From: JAPKZH01 sp964537875
GTDB taxonomy: Bacteria > Acidobacteriota > Aminicenantia > Aminicenantales > UBA4085
Direction of reading: 5' to 3'
Assembly (NCBI GenBank): GCA_964537875.1
Contig: CAZIDN010000038.1
Location: 1-36,062, forward strand
Length of the DNA stretch: 36,062 nt
Position numbers and translations under genes: made by a program. The notes beneath the pieces were generated by a model that was given only the letters and a program-made list of their open reading frames with translations, was not told the origin of the DNA and ran no database searches. Below, in pieces: positions 7,792 through 15,296 of the stretch. Numbering within the stretch: position 1 is the first letter of the stretch; the number at the start of each line of letters is the position of its first letter.

Positions 7792-8751
7792 TCAATGCCA
7801 GTCCGGAAAAAGATCCCGCGCCGAGCTCGAAAACAGGGGCATGACCCGCCGGGTGCTCACTTTCAATAGAAACAGGGACCAGCGGCCTTGTTTGGGCGAG
7901 TTCTGAGTGCTCGAGCAGAAGACGATATGGTCTCCGTCCGGCGCCCAGGAGGGAAAATAGTCGTAGGTCTCGTCGCGCTCGGTCAGCCGGATGTTGTCGC
8001 TCCCGTCGGGGTTCATCGACCAGATGTCTCCTTTGCCGTCCGCTCGGGACGAGACGTAGGCCAGCCTTCGGCCGTCCTTGGAAAATCGAGCCCGGCAGCT
8101 TTTCCCGCCCTCGGTCAGCGCCCTGGTTTTGCCCTCCCGGATATCAAAGATAAAGACATCCCAGCCGAAAAGCCTATGCCCCGTAAAAGCCATGAGGGAT
8201 GCGGCCGGCGAAAAATCGGACAGCCCGTGAGATCTCTTGAATTCGGGGATGAGGGTTCGGATGTTTTTTGTTTTGAGGTCGATCGTCCGCAGAGCGGCTT
8301 CTTTGCCCAGTAGATTTTTATTTTCTTCAGTGAAAGCGAGGGCTGTCCCGTCGGAAAACCAGGCTGGCTCGACTTCGTCATTTAAAGAGCTCGTGATTTG
8401 GCTCAACCCCGATCCGTCGGCATTCATGCTATAGATATGAAAATGGCCTTCGGGATTAGCGGCGAAGGCGATCTGGGTTCCGTCGGGCGACCAGCGCGGA
8501 TATTCGTCGCTCCAGGAATTGTTCGTGAGCTTGCGGACCTCGTTGGCCGTCAGCAGATAGATCTCGTTATCGCCGTCCATGTCGGATTGAAAAACGATGC
8601 TTCCCCGGATAGGGAAACCGGCCTTGAGCAAGCTGAGGTCGCTTTTTGGGGGCGGAGGAGGGGTGTCGGCTTTGTCCTTCTCCGGGGAGCAGACGGCCAG
8701 CGTCAAAGAAAGAAGGCTCAGGCAGACCGTCCATCGGTGTTTCATGGCCAT
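7792..8751 (-). CDS. TolB-like beta-propeller (PD40 repeat) probable lipoprotein
   Basis: Three in-frame ATGs are available. The middle one, at 8751, has GGAG six bases upstream and is chosen, giving 319 residues. The N-terminus has basic residues, a hydrophobic stretch and Cys in LTLAVC, a slightly unusual lipobox because Val precedes the Cys. A proline-rich linker follows. The rest contains WSPDGTQIAF, FSDGTALAF, FSKDGRRLAY and WAPDGDHIVF, the repeated blades of a WD40-like/PD40 propeller as in TolB. It probably sits in the periplasm or on the outer membrane and binds a partner or glycan. The gene is first or second in the operon with the deacetylase and GT-C genes. Confidence 0.75.
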   Translation of the reverse strand: MAMKHRWTVCLSLLSLTLAVCSPEKDKADTPPPPPKSDLSLLKAGFPIRGSIVFQSDMDGDNEIYLLTANEVRKLTNNSWSDEYPRWSPDGTQIAFAANPEGHFHIYSMNADGSGLSQITSSLNDEVEPAWFSDGTALAFTEENKNLLGKEAALRTIDLKTKNIRTLIPEFKRSHGLSDFSPAASLMAFTGHRLFGWDVFIFDIREGKTRALTEGGKSCRARFSKDGRRLAYVSSRADGKGDIWSMNPDGSDNIRLTERDETYDYFPSWAPDGDHIVFCSSTQNSPKQGRWSLFLLKVSTRRVMPLFSSSARDLFPDWH

Positions 8752-8802
8752 CGGCAACTCCATTTTATCGAATTTAAGAAAAAAAGAAAGCCGGAGAGCC
8801 GG

Positions 8803-9531
8803 TCAGCGCTTGACGGCCGAGACGAGCAGGCAGCGGACGGGCGCATATTTCAGCGGAAATTTGAGCCGGGGGAAAAGGGCCGCGCTGGCCTCGGCCATTT
8901 TGCCCCAATCGATTTTTTGGATTCGACCGGGGGCCAGGCGGTATCGCCGCAAGAGGCGGCAGAAACTCTGGACGGAAAAAAAGAAGACCATCGGCTTGTT
9001 CAGGATGCGGAGAAGATGATAGGCGGGCAGGTAGCCGGGCCGCTCGATCATTTCCAGCGGGAACGGCACCATGGAATCCACGAAGTAGACCTCTCCGCCG
9101 GGCCTGAGGATCCGGGAAGATTCTGCCACGGCCGCTTCGACGTTGCGGAGGTTCTTGGCCAGGCGACTTTCCGTCAGATGATGGATGACGAACTGGACGA
9201 CGATCCGGTCGGCGCTACCGCCTTTCAGCGGCAGGGCTCGGATATCTCCGGCAACGTTCAGCACAGTCTTGTCCTTTGAGTGACTGAGGAATTCCAGGAC
9301 GTTGTCCACGGAGATCAGCCTCCGAATGGCCGGATTTTGGTAGCGGGACACGCCGCCGGACCCGATGTCGACGACGATCCCCGTCAAATGCGGCTCGATA
9401 TTTTCTTTGATCCGGCTGTAGACGTCCGCGACGTCCTCTCGATCGACTTTTTCCTGGTAGTCCGAATAAATCTTCCGGAAGTAGGACTGGACGGCCCTGT
9501 CCTCTTGTTCCTGGGGCGGCCTAGGGTTCAT
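8803..9531 (-). CDS. Class I SAM-dependent methyltransferase
   Basis: The 242-residue protein has a Rossmann-type methyltransferase core: VVDIGSGGVSRY (motif I, SAM binding), ISVDNV (acidic end of strand 2), GDIRALPLKGGSADRI and the LRPGGEVYFVDS loop. This matches the Methyltransf_11 family. The C-terminal 80 residues are basic and hydrophobic and have no recognised motif. It ends about 50 bases before the TolB-like gene on the same strand and could be the first gene of that operon. The substrate is unknown. The start codon has no convincing Shine-Dalgarno sequence. Confidence 0.75.
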   Translation of the reverse strand: MNPRPPQEQEDRAVQSYFRKIYSDYQEKVDREDVADVYSRIKENIEPHLTGIVVDIGSGGVSRYQNPAIRRLISVDNVLEFLSHSKDKTVLNVAGDIRALPLKGGSADRIVVQFVIHHLTESRLAKNLRNVEAAVAESSRILRPGGEVYFVDSMVPFPLEMIERPGYLPAYHLLRILNKPMVFFFSVQSFCRLLRRYRLAPGRIQKIDWGKMAEASAALFPRLKFPLKYAPVRCLLVSAVKR

Positions 9532-9658
9532 GTCAGACGGCCCCGAGCGGAAAAACGGCTGATGTCCATCAATTTGACAAAAAAATTAACATAGATTCCT
9601 GCAAAATGCAAAAAATGGAGCGGCCGATTCGATTGATCGAAAAAGCGACCGTTGATTT

Positions 9659-10513
9659 TCAGGCGAGGGCGAAGCCTTCTTCGACCTTGGGAAGGAACCG
9701 CCGGCGGTTCTGGACGAGCTCGTCGATGTCGATGCCCTTGTCCTCGAAGTAATCACGGATGAGCTCGCGGACCACGTTGTCCTGTTTTTTAGCGACGTAA
9801 TCGACCGTCATGGTTTCGTCCTGTTCGACAATCTTGCCCAGCAGGTTCCGCTTCCAGTGGATGAGCCAGCCCGAGAAGCACATCGGCTGTGACCGATGCA
9901 TGACCTCCTTGGTCATCAGGCCCTTGATGCTCTTGCTGTGGTCCAGGCTGAGGTAGTCGATGTCGAAGCCGAGCTCTTTCAGCTTGTTGCGGCGGTTTTC
10001 GCGGCTCCCGAATTCGTAGGTGGGGGTCATAAAGTGGACGGCGTAGTCCATGGCGAACTTTTTGAGCCGGTTGACGATGCTCGGGTAGTTCTCGGCCGTC
10101 CCGGCCAGGTTCCCTTCGGACGGGATCTGCTCCCGGTTGGAGCCGTCGGCATAGCCGACGAGGTCGTGCTCCAAGGCGTAGAGCAGGCCGCCGGTATTCA
10201 TGCCGAGGCGGCAGCCTACGCACCAGCGCGTCTCCAGGTTGTAGAGCTTGCGGTCCTTGCGGATCTTTTTCACGGAGATGCGCTTGACGAGTTTCTTGAT
10301 GTCGACGACCTCGTGGCTGATCCGGTCCTCGCCGAACGTTTTCTGGAGCCGTTCGACGTTGGGCAGGTTGTTCTTGACGCCGAATTCGAGGTAGCCCTTA
10401 TCGAAGGTGATGAGATGGACCTTGTCGAATTTCTCCTGGAGGACGACGGCGGCCAGAAGCGAGTCGATGCCGCCTGAAAACATCACCGCGACTTCGTTTT
10501 TCACATCACTCAT
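9659..10513 (-). CDS. PP-loop ATP pyrophosphatase family protein with three candidate cluster-binding cysteines
   Basis: The start at 10513 is chosen because AAGGAG lies six bases upstream. It gives 284 residues. SGGIDS at residues 13-18 is the PP-loop that binds ATP and adenylates a substrate, as in ExsB/QueC, thiouridine synthases and asparagine-type amidotransferases. The protein also has CVGC (C98, C101) and a later single C212. A CxxC plus distant Cys is the [4Fe-4S] ligand arrangement of TtcA-type tRNA thiolases. Sequence between these blocks is not recognised as TtcA, QueC or LarE. A sulfur- or nitrogen-transfer role on a nucleic acid, sugar or acid is possible but unproved. It stands alone on the minus strand between methyltransferase genes. 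Confidence 0.65.
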   Translation of the reverse strand: MSDVKNEVAVMFSGGIDSLLAAVVLQEKFDKVHLITFDKGYLEFGVKNNLPNVERLQKTFGEDRISHEVVDIKKLVKRISVKKIRKDRKLYNLETRWCVGCRLGMNTGGLLYALEHDLVGYADGSNREQIPSEGNLAGTAENYPSIVNRLKKFAMDYAVHFMTPTYEFGSRENRRNKLKELGFDIDYLSLDHSKSIKGLMTKEVMHRSQPMCFSGWLIHWKRNLLGKIVEQDETMTVDYVAKKQDNVVRELIRDYFEDKGIDIDELVQNRRRFLPKVEEGFALA

Positions 10514-10689
10514 GGTCGGCTCCTTGTGTCCGGGACGTCCTTCATTATCCACACTCGGAAAACTTTTTCAACGGAAAAAGCTCCGGGACAGGTTGTCTTG
10601 ATACTTTCTTGGCACTCTCCATGGGGCTTCTTGGTCTCCTCGGCTCCCGAGAGAGTTGAGGTGGAAGGGCCACAGGAAGGGCTGCGGTC

Positions 10690-10854
10690 TTAGCCGTTTT
10701 TGAGAACCGGGGCGGCAAAATCTTTTTTGGTGATCTTGGCCTTGATCCTCCGGATGCAGCATCCTCCCTGGTAGAACCAAAGGACGATGAGGCCGCCCAG
10801 GACGAGCGCCAGGAACCCGAACACGCTGAGCAGGACGATCAAAAATGTTTTCAT
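10690..10854 (-). CDS. Small single-pass membrane protein, 54 residues
   Basis: An ATG at 10854 preceded by AAAGGAG opens a 54-codon frame ending in TAA. The first 28 residues are hydrophobic (FLIVLLSVFGFLALVLGG), followed by YQGGCCIRRIKAKITKK, a positive-inside tail with a CC pair. Codon third positions are GC-rich, as in neighbouring genes. The function is unknown. The protein would insert as a single helix with the basic tail probably in the cytoplasm. The leader shares an ATTCC.ATAG motif and GAAAGGAG with the leader of the tiny ORF at 35700-35768. The stretch 10553-10689 between this gene and the PP-loop gene holds only a weak GC-rich hairpin near 10634-10653. Confidence 0.6.
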   Translation of the reverse strand: MKTFLIVLLSVFGFLALVLGGLIVLWFYQGGCCIRRIKAKITKKDFAAPVLKNG

Positions 10855-10913
10855 GGGACCGCCGTCTCCTTTCTTACTAAGCCTATAGAAACTATGGGAA
10901 TGATAGCTTCAAT

Positions 10914-10942
10914 AAATTAGCATATTCCTCCCCCCTTGTCAA
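10914..10942 (-). promoter_or_regulatory. Possible promoter for the 54-residue membrane protein
   Basis: Minus strand: TTGACA at 10942-10937, a 17-base spacer and TAATTT at 10919-10914. The -35 is perfect and the -10 weak. The expected transcript has a leader of about 50 bases containing the strong AAAGGAG. Confidence 0.35.
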
Positions 10943-11079
10943 CCGAGGATTTCGGCTTGCGGAATCGCTGCTCCGGCCTGCCGCTGGACCGGGGACGGCC
11001 GAGGCTCCCGATATTTAGATAGCCAAAAGGCGACTCTTTTTATACGACAGGAGCGTTCAAGGTATTGAAAGGTTTGGCC

Positions 11080-11214
11080 ATGGCAGGAACTCCCTTTCAG
11101 GAGACGATCCGGTGGACGCGGCTCAAGTTCAACGCCGGCATCTTCATCAAGCATGTCCGCCGGATCGTCGAGGACGTGTATTCCCATTTCGAGGTCCTCG
11201 ATAAGAAAAATTGA
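11080..11214 (+). CDS. Small hypothetical ORF, 44 residues
   Basis: An ATG at 11080 with AAAGG seven bases upstream opens a 44-codon frame that stops at 11214. The methyltransferase start on the same strand lies 56 bases further on. Nearly every codon ends in G or C, like genuine genes in this window, and the product (MAGTPFQETIRWTRLKFNAG and so on) is amphipathic and basic. No family is recognised. It could be a small regulatory or accessory protein co-transcribed with the methyltransferase, or a chance frame. The 10855-11079 stretch upstream holds only the minus-strand leader and promoter. Confidence 0.4.
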   Translation: MAGTPFQETIRWTRLKFNAGIFIKHVRRIVEDVYSHFEVLDKKN

Positions 11215-11270
11215 CTCGGGTTTTAAGACCCGGTAAACTATGCTTCTTTTTTGAGGAAGGATCCCTGTCC

Positions 11271-12050
11271 ATGAGCAAAGAGAAAGTCGGGAGCTTCTAT
11301 GACGTCGTCTGGACGGAATACGTGCCCGAGCTTGAGGCTTCCGAAAAACACTGGCGGCTTTTTTATTCGCCCGACGAGGTCAGGGGGAAATCCGTGCTCG
11401 ATGCCGGCTGCGGCACGGGCATCTTCAGCATCATCTTTGCCCGGAACGGCGCCGGCCGAGTCACCGGCATCGACATCAGCCCCGGCAGCCTCGAGACGGC
11501 GAAAAGCTTGAAAGCCAGGTTCGCCGTCGACAACGCCGAATTCCGGCTGCAGGACATGCTCCGGCTTCCCTTTGCCGACGGATCCTTCGACATCGTCTGG
11601 GCCTGGGGGACCGTTCATCACACGACCGACCCTTTCCGGGCCATCTCCGAGCTCATCCGGGTCCTCCGACCCGACGGGTCCCTGTTTTTAGCCGTTTACA
11701 AGAGGACGAAGGTCACGTTCATCCACGAGGTCATCCGCAAGACGCTCATCAAGACGCCCAGAAGGACCTGGACCGTGCTCTCGAAAATCATGGCCTTCTT
11801 CCTGTCGCCGGTCGTCTTTTTCTTCAAGAAACGGGAGAAATCGCGCAAGGGAGAGAAGCTCGAAGAGCTGATCCTGGATTGGTACTTCGTGCCCATCCGC
11901 CATTACTACACGCCCGAAGAAATCCGGGATTTCCTCAAGAAGAAAGGCCTGGAAGTCGAGAAATTCCTTCCGGCCTCGGGACGATTCGACAGTTCTTCGA
12001 ATTTTATTTTTAAGGCCCGCAAGGGGGCTTCGACGACGGGAAGAAGCTGA
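11271..12050 (+). CDS. Class I SAM-dependent methyltransferase
   Basis: The ATG at 11271 follows GAGGAAGG and begins MSKEKVGSFYD. A start 20 codons upstream lacks such a site. The 259-residue product has VLDAGCGTGIFSII (motif I), GIDISPGSLETAKSL, FRLQDMLRLPFADGSFDIV and a VLRPDGSLFLAVY post-motif III, a typical Methyltransf_11 core. A basic, partly hydrophobic insert (about residues 165-195) precedes HYYTPEEIRDFLKKKGLEVE, a C-terminal helix-strand seen in small-molecule and ubiquinone-type methyltransferases. The substrate is unknown. The gene converges on the acyltransferase with only 3 bases between stop codons. Confidence 0.8.
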   Translation: MSKEKVGSFYDVVWTEYVPELEASEKHWRLFYSPDEVRGKSVLDAGCGTGIFSIIFARNGAGRVTGIDISPGSLETAKSLKARFAVDNAEFRLQDMLRLPFADGSFDIVWAWGTVHHTTDPFRAISELIRVLRPDGSLFLAVYKRTKVTFIHEVIRKTLIKTPRRTWTVLSKIMAFFLSPVVFFFKKREKSRKGEKLEELILDWYFVPIRHYYTPEEIRDFLKKKGLEVEKFLPASGRFDSSSNFIFKARKGASTTGRS

Positions 12051-12053
12051 AGC

Positions 12054-12821
12054 CTAGGCCTTGTCCGTTTCCGCCAGCTCCCGCCGGTCACGGATGCGCA
12101 GCGCCCTCAGCCCCACCGCATAGGAATATTCTGGAAGGGACGCCGCTACAACCGCCCCGGCCCCGATGACGCTCCCCTTGCCGATGGCGACCCCGTCGAG
12201 GACGACAACGCCGGCGCCGAGCCAGACGTCCTCGCCGATCTTGATTCCCCCCTTGGTCAGGGACGGCTGGAACATGATCGGCGCGGACGTGTTGGAGATA
12301 TTGTGATTCCCGCCCGCCACGAGATAGCATTCCCCGGCCAGGAAGCAGTATTTGCCCAGCCGGATCTCCGTTTCGGAGAGCAGGCTGCAATTGGCCGAGA
12401 TGTTGCAGTAGTCATCGAGGTGGATCGAGCCTTCCTTACAGCTGAGGATGGTGTTCCGGCCGATGTAGGCGTTTTCGCCGATCCGGATGCCCTCATTGGC
12501 GCTGCCCTTGGCGTCCAGGACAACGTTGTCGTCGATGAAGCTGTTGCCGCCGACGGTAATCTTGTGCGGATGGCGGAGGGTAATATTCCGGCCGAAGACG
12601 ACTCCCTTGCCGACCTTTCGGAGGAGGCGGGGATAGAACATTCTCCTCAGCCAAAAGCCGAGCGCCCCGGGAACGGGCGTGATGAAGAGATTGATGAATT
12701 CATACTTGAGCAGCCCCCAAAAGCTTTTCCGGCCGAGAAAAAGGCGGGAATACTTGGAGCGAAGCGACCGTTCCTGATCGATCAGCTCTTTTTGGGTGCT
12801 GCCCGGGAATTCCTTCGCCAT
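12054..12821 (-). CDS. Left-handed beta-helix (hexapeptide repeat) acyltransferase
   Basis: The 255-residue protein has an N-terminal basic helical segment (residues 1-70) and then hexapeptide repeats such as IRIGENAYIG, IKIGEDVWLGAGVVVL and IGKGSVIGAGAVV that build a left-handed beta helix. The GGNHNIS segment supplies a His expected in the active site of WcaF/Maa-like O-acetyltransferases. It probably transfers an acetyl group from acetyl-CoA to a sugar in a surface glycan. The C-terminal GLRALRIRDR block resembles the G-NPAK-IR ending of this family. The epimerase gene lies upstream on the same strand but a 307-base gap with repeats separates them. Confidence 0.85.
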   Translation of the reverse strand: MAKEFPGSTQKELIDQERSLRSKYSRLFLGRKSFWGLLKYEFINLFITPVPGALGFWLRRMFYPRLLRKVGKGVVFGRNITLRHPHKITVGGNSFIDDNVVLDAKGSANEGIRIGENAYIGRNTILSCKEGSIHLDDYCNISANCSLLSETEIRLGKYCFLAGECYLVAGGNHNISNTSAPIMFQPSLTKGGIKIGEDVWLGAGVVVLDGVAIGKGSVIGAGAVVAASLPEYSYAVGLRALRIRDRRELAETDKA

Positions 12822-12848
12822 TCTTTTAACGATCCCGAATCTAGAGCT

Positions 12849-12878
12849 AATTTAGCATAAACGCTTCCAGCCTGTCTA
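12849..12878 (-). promoter_or_regulatory. Possible promoter for the acyltransferase
   Basis: Minus strand: TAGACA at 12878-12873 (5 of 6), an 18-base spacer and TAAATT at 12854-12849 (4 of 6). The start codon at 12821 would have a leader of about 20 bases and only a weak AAAAG ribosome binding site. Confidence 0.35.
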
Positions 12879-12963
12879 TCTAAAAGCAGCTGGCAGGAAT
12901 CTTCTGAATTTTGGTGATCGTAAAGTGGATACAAAGATTTCGGCTGAGCAGCATTATTTCCCG

Positions 12964-13101
12964 GCCCCCTTGGCCAATCAAGGCGGAAAGAAAAAAGCAG
13001 GAGAAAAGACTTAAGATTTGTAACTATTAATCCCCCCACCCCCCCTTAGCCAATTAAGGGGGGGAAACAGGTCGGAGGAGGGACAGGGACATGCCGTGCC
13101 A
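12964..13101 (-). repeat. Dispersed intergenic hairpin repeat, family A: one full and one partial copy
   Basis: In minus orientation a full copy covers about 13101-13030. It has CTGGCACGG, CCTCCGACCT and then a perfect 10-bp hairpin (plus-strand arms 13039-13048 and 13055-13064, loop 6), followed by a G-run and ATTAATA. A partial copy is a single hairpin at 12968-12983, whose minus-strand sequence CCTTGATTGGCCAAGG differs at one base from the hairpin at 34768-34783. The gap 12822-13128 holds nothing else except the acyltransferase promoter. Confidence 0.7.
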
Positions 13102-13128
13102 GAAACCGATTATAAAGCTAATGCCCGA

Positions 13129-14097
13129 TTACAGCCAGCCGGCCTCCCTGTACCAGGCGACCGTCTGGAACATACCTTTGTGGAAATTCGTCTTCGGCGA
13201 ATACCCCAATTCCCGCACGGCTTTCTGGCTGGAGAGCGGCTTGGGGTGGATAAAGAAGCTCAATCGAGAGGGATTGAGGGGGGCCTCTTTCTTGAAGAGG
13301 GAAAACGTCTTTCCCAGAAGCCAGGCCGCGCATCTTACCGGCAAGAGCGGAAGGGTGAAGCGGGGTATTTTTTTGCCTGCCGCCGAAGCGATCGTTTCCA
13401 CCATAATTTTGACCGTCAGCACCTCGGGGCCGGCCAGGTGATAGATCTCCCCCTTCCTTCCCCTTTCTGCGCAGAGCATCGTGCCCTGGATCAAGTCCAG
13501 GACGAAGACCGGCGTTTGAAGCGTTTTTCCTTTGGAAACCAGGACATATCTTCCCCGGGCGATCGCCCGGATCAGTTTGAGGGTGCGTCTGTCTTCCGGG
13601 CCGTACACCCAGCCCGGCCTGATGATGACGATGTCCATGCCCTGTCGGGCGAAATCCTGGGCAACCTGTTCGCCGGCGAGCTTGCTTTTATCGTAGAGAT
13701 CCCGGGGATCAGGCGGATAATCTTCACCGGCGATCTCGCCCTTCAGGACATGGCCGAGGGCGCCGGCCGAGCTGAAATGGATGACTTTTCGAACCCCGGT
13801 CTCGCGCGCCGCTTCCAACACGGCCCGAGTGCCATCGGCATTGACGGCGTAGAATTCCCGCCGGCCGATCTGCGAGGCGCCCAGCGCCGAGGCCAGGTGA
13901 AAAAGGACGTCCGTCCCTGATAAAGCCTCCTTGAGAAGGGTCAGATTCCTGATATGGCCTTCGATCGTTTCCAGCCCGTCCAGGCCGATGATTTTTTGGT
14001 TATGGATGAGGGCCCGGACCTGCCAGCCGCCTTGGAGAAGATGCCGGGCCAGATGTTTCCCGATAAATCCCGACGCTCCGGTGATGAATGCGCGCAT
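13129..14097 (-). CDS. NAD(P)-dependent epimerase/dehydratase (extended SDR)
   Basis: The 322-residue protein starts with the Rossmann motif GASGFIG (residues 7-13) and has the catalytic Ser region HFSSAGALG and the YDKSK catalytic Tyr-x3-Lys near residue 140, followed by IIRPGWVYGPEDRR. This is an extended short-chain dehydrogenase/reductase like nucleotide-sugar 4-epimerases, reductases and dihydroflavonol-type reductases. A nucleotide-sugar substrate is likely because it is the third gene of an operon with two glycosyltransferases, beginning 9 bases after the GT4 stop. The exact reaction cannot be told from sequence. Confidence 0.85.
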   Translation of the reverse strand: MRAFITGASGFIGKHLARHLLQGGWQVRALIHNQKIIGLDGLETIEGHIRNLTLLKEALSGTDVLFHLASALGASQIGRREFYAVNADGTRAVLEAARETGVRKVIHFSSAGALGHVLKGEIAGEDYPPDPRDLYDKSKLAGEQVAQDFARQGMDIVIIRPGWVYGPEDRRTLKLIRAIARGRYVLVSKGKTLQTPVFVLDLIQGTMLCAERGRKGEIYHLAGPEVLTVKIMVETIASAAGKKIPRFTLPLLPVRCAAWLLGKTFSLFKKEAPLNPSRLSFFIHPKPLSSQKAVRELGYSPKTNFHKGMFQTVAWYREAGWL

Positions 14098-14106
14098 GAA
14101 GAAGTC

Positions 14107-15285
14107 CTATCTCCTTATAAAATTTTCGACAGCCATTTTTAAAGTCAGGCTGATTTTCTCAAGATACCTGGGATAGACATATTCATTCTGGGCCATCTCT
14201 TTGGCGGCCCGGGCCCGGGCCGTGGCTTCCCCCGAATGAAGAGCGAAGGCAAGTCCTTCTGCCAGACTCCCGGGCTCGGGAGCGACCAGGACGGCGATTT
14301 TTTCATCGAGCACCTGGGTGTGAGTCCACAGGTTGGTGGCGACGAGCGGTTTGCCCGATTTGAGAAAAGAATAAATTTTCAAGGGCGTATTCGTGCCCGA
14401 AAGACGCGGCGAGACCAGGACATCGGCCAGAGAAATATAAAGAGAGACCTGGGACGGCGGGACTTTTTCGATGAAAACCAACTTGGCGCCGGCTCCCAAG
14501 GCGGCAGCGTGGCGCCGCGCGATTTCGTGTTCACGCTTGGACCCTCCGACGATCAAAAGGACGGCCGATTCGGTCATCCTGGCGAAGGCTTCGATAAGCA
14601 GGGGAATGCCCTGATAGGGCTCGAAGTTGCCCGCATAGAGGATGATTTTTTCTCCGTGCGGCGCAATGTCCTTCTTTTTCCGCCAGACGACGTCCAGGGG
14701 GAAGAGCGAAGGCTCAAAGTCGGCGAAGTCGATGAAGTTTTCCAGGAACACGGCCTTCGCCCCGAAGCCTTTTTTCTGAACATATTGGAGCAAATCCTTG
14801 CAGATAACAATGACGGCATGCGAGTTTTGGAGGACGAACCGTTCCATCCCGAGGAAAGCGTTCCGCAGCAGCGGCGAATGAGAGAACTCGAAATTTTCCA
14901 GCTGCTGGGGGAGGCTGGAATGCATATCGTAGATATGCGGCGTGCCGAAGAGATTCCCGAGGGCCGTGCCTATGAAAGCGCCCTCCTCATGAGAGAAAAC
15001 GAGGTCATACCGGGTTGCGGCCAAGGCTAAAAACGCCCGGACGAGCAAGAGAAAATCCAGGGGAATCTTGGCCAGCGAGGGGCCGATCTTGATCGCGCGG
15101 ATCCCGATCAGGTTGGGAACCCTGAGAATCCTGAAATTGTTGAATTCCTTGTCTTCGCCGAGCGGATAGGTGACGAGGTCGGTCCGATGGCCCAAGTCGG
15201 AAAGGGCCTTGAGCCTGAAATAAACGCTGATCGGCGTCCCCCGGGGCTGGAAGAACGGCTCGGGGGCGAGCATGAGTATTTTCAT
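14107..15285 (-). CDS. Family 4 glycosyltransferase (GT-B fold)
   Basis: The 392-residue protein has a GT-B architecture. The N-terminal domain begins MKILMLAPEPFFQPRGTP, a glycine-containing acceptor loop. The C-terminal domain has the donor-site blocks LYAGNFEPYQGIPLLIEAF and SPRLSGTNTPLKIYSFLKSG, where the GT4 EX7E motif is altered: the first Glu position is SGTNTP. It should move a sugar from a nucleotide donor to a lipid-linked or glycan acceptor at the cytoplasmic face. The gene starts 11 bases after the GT2 stop and is followed 9 bases later by the epimerase, so the three form one operon. Confidence 0.85.
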   Translation of the reverse strand: MKILMLAPEPFFQPRGTPISVYFRLKALSDLGHRTDLVTYPLGEDKEFNNFRILRVPNLIGIRAIKIGPSLAKIPLDFLLLVRAFLALAATRYDLVFSHEEGAFIGTALGNLFGTPHIYDMHSSLPQQLENFEFSHSPLLRNAFLGMERFVLQNSHAVIVICKDLLQYVQKKGFGAKAVFLENFIDFADFEPSLFPLDVVWRKKKDIAPHGEKIILYAGNFEPYQGIPLLIEAFARMTESAVLLIVGGSKREHEIARRHAAALGAGAKLVFIEKVPPSQVSLYISLADVLVSPRLSGTNTPLKIYSFLKSGKPLVATNLWTHTQVLDEKIAVLVAPEPGSLAEGLAFALHSGEATARARAAKEMAQNEYVYPRYLEKISLTLKMAVENFIRR

Positions 15286-15296
15286 AGGCAGAAAAG

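Noticed and set aside
12822..13128. Possible small gene in the gap between acyltransferase and epimerase
   Set aside because: Frames there are made of repeat sequence with homopolymer runs and no ribosome binding site.
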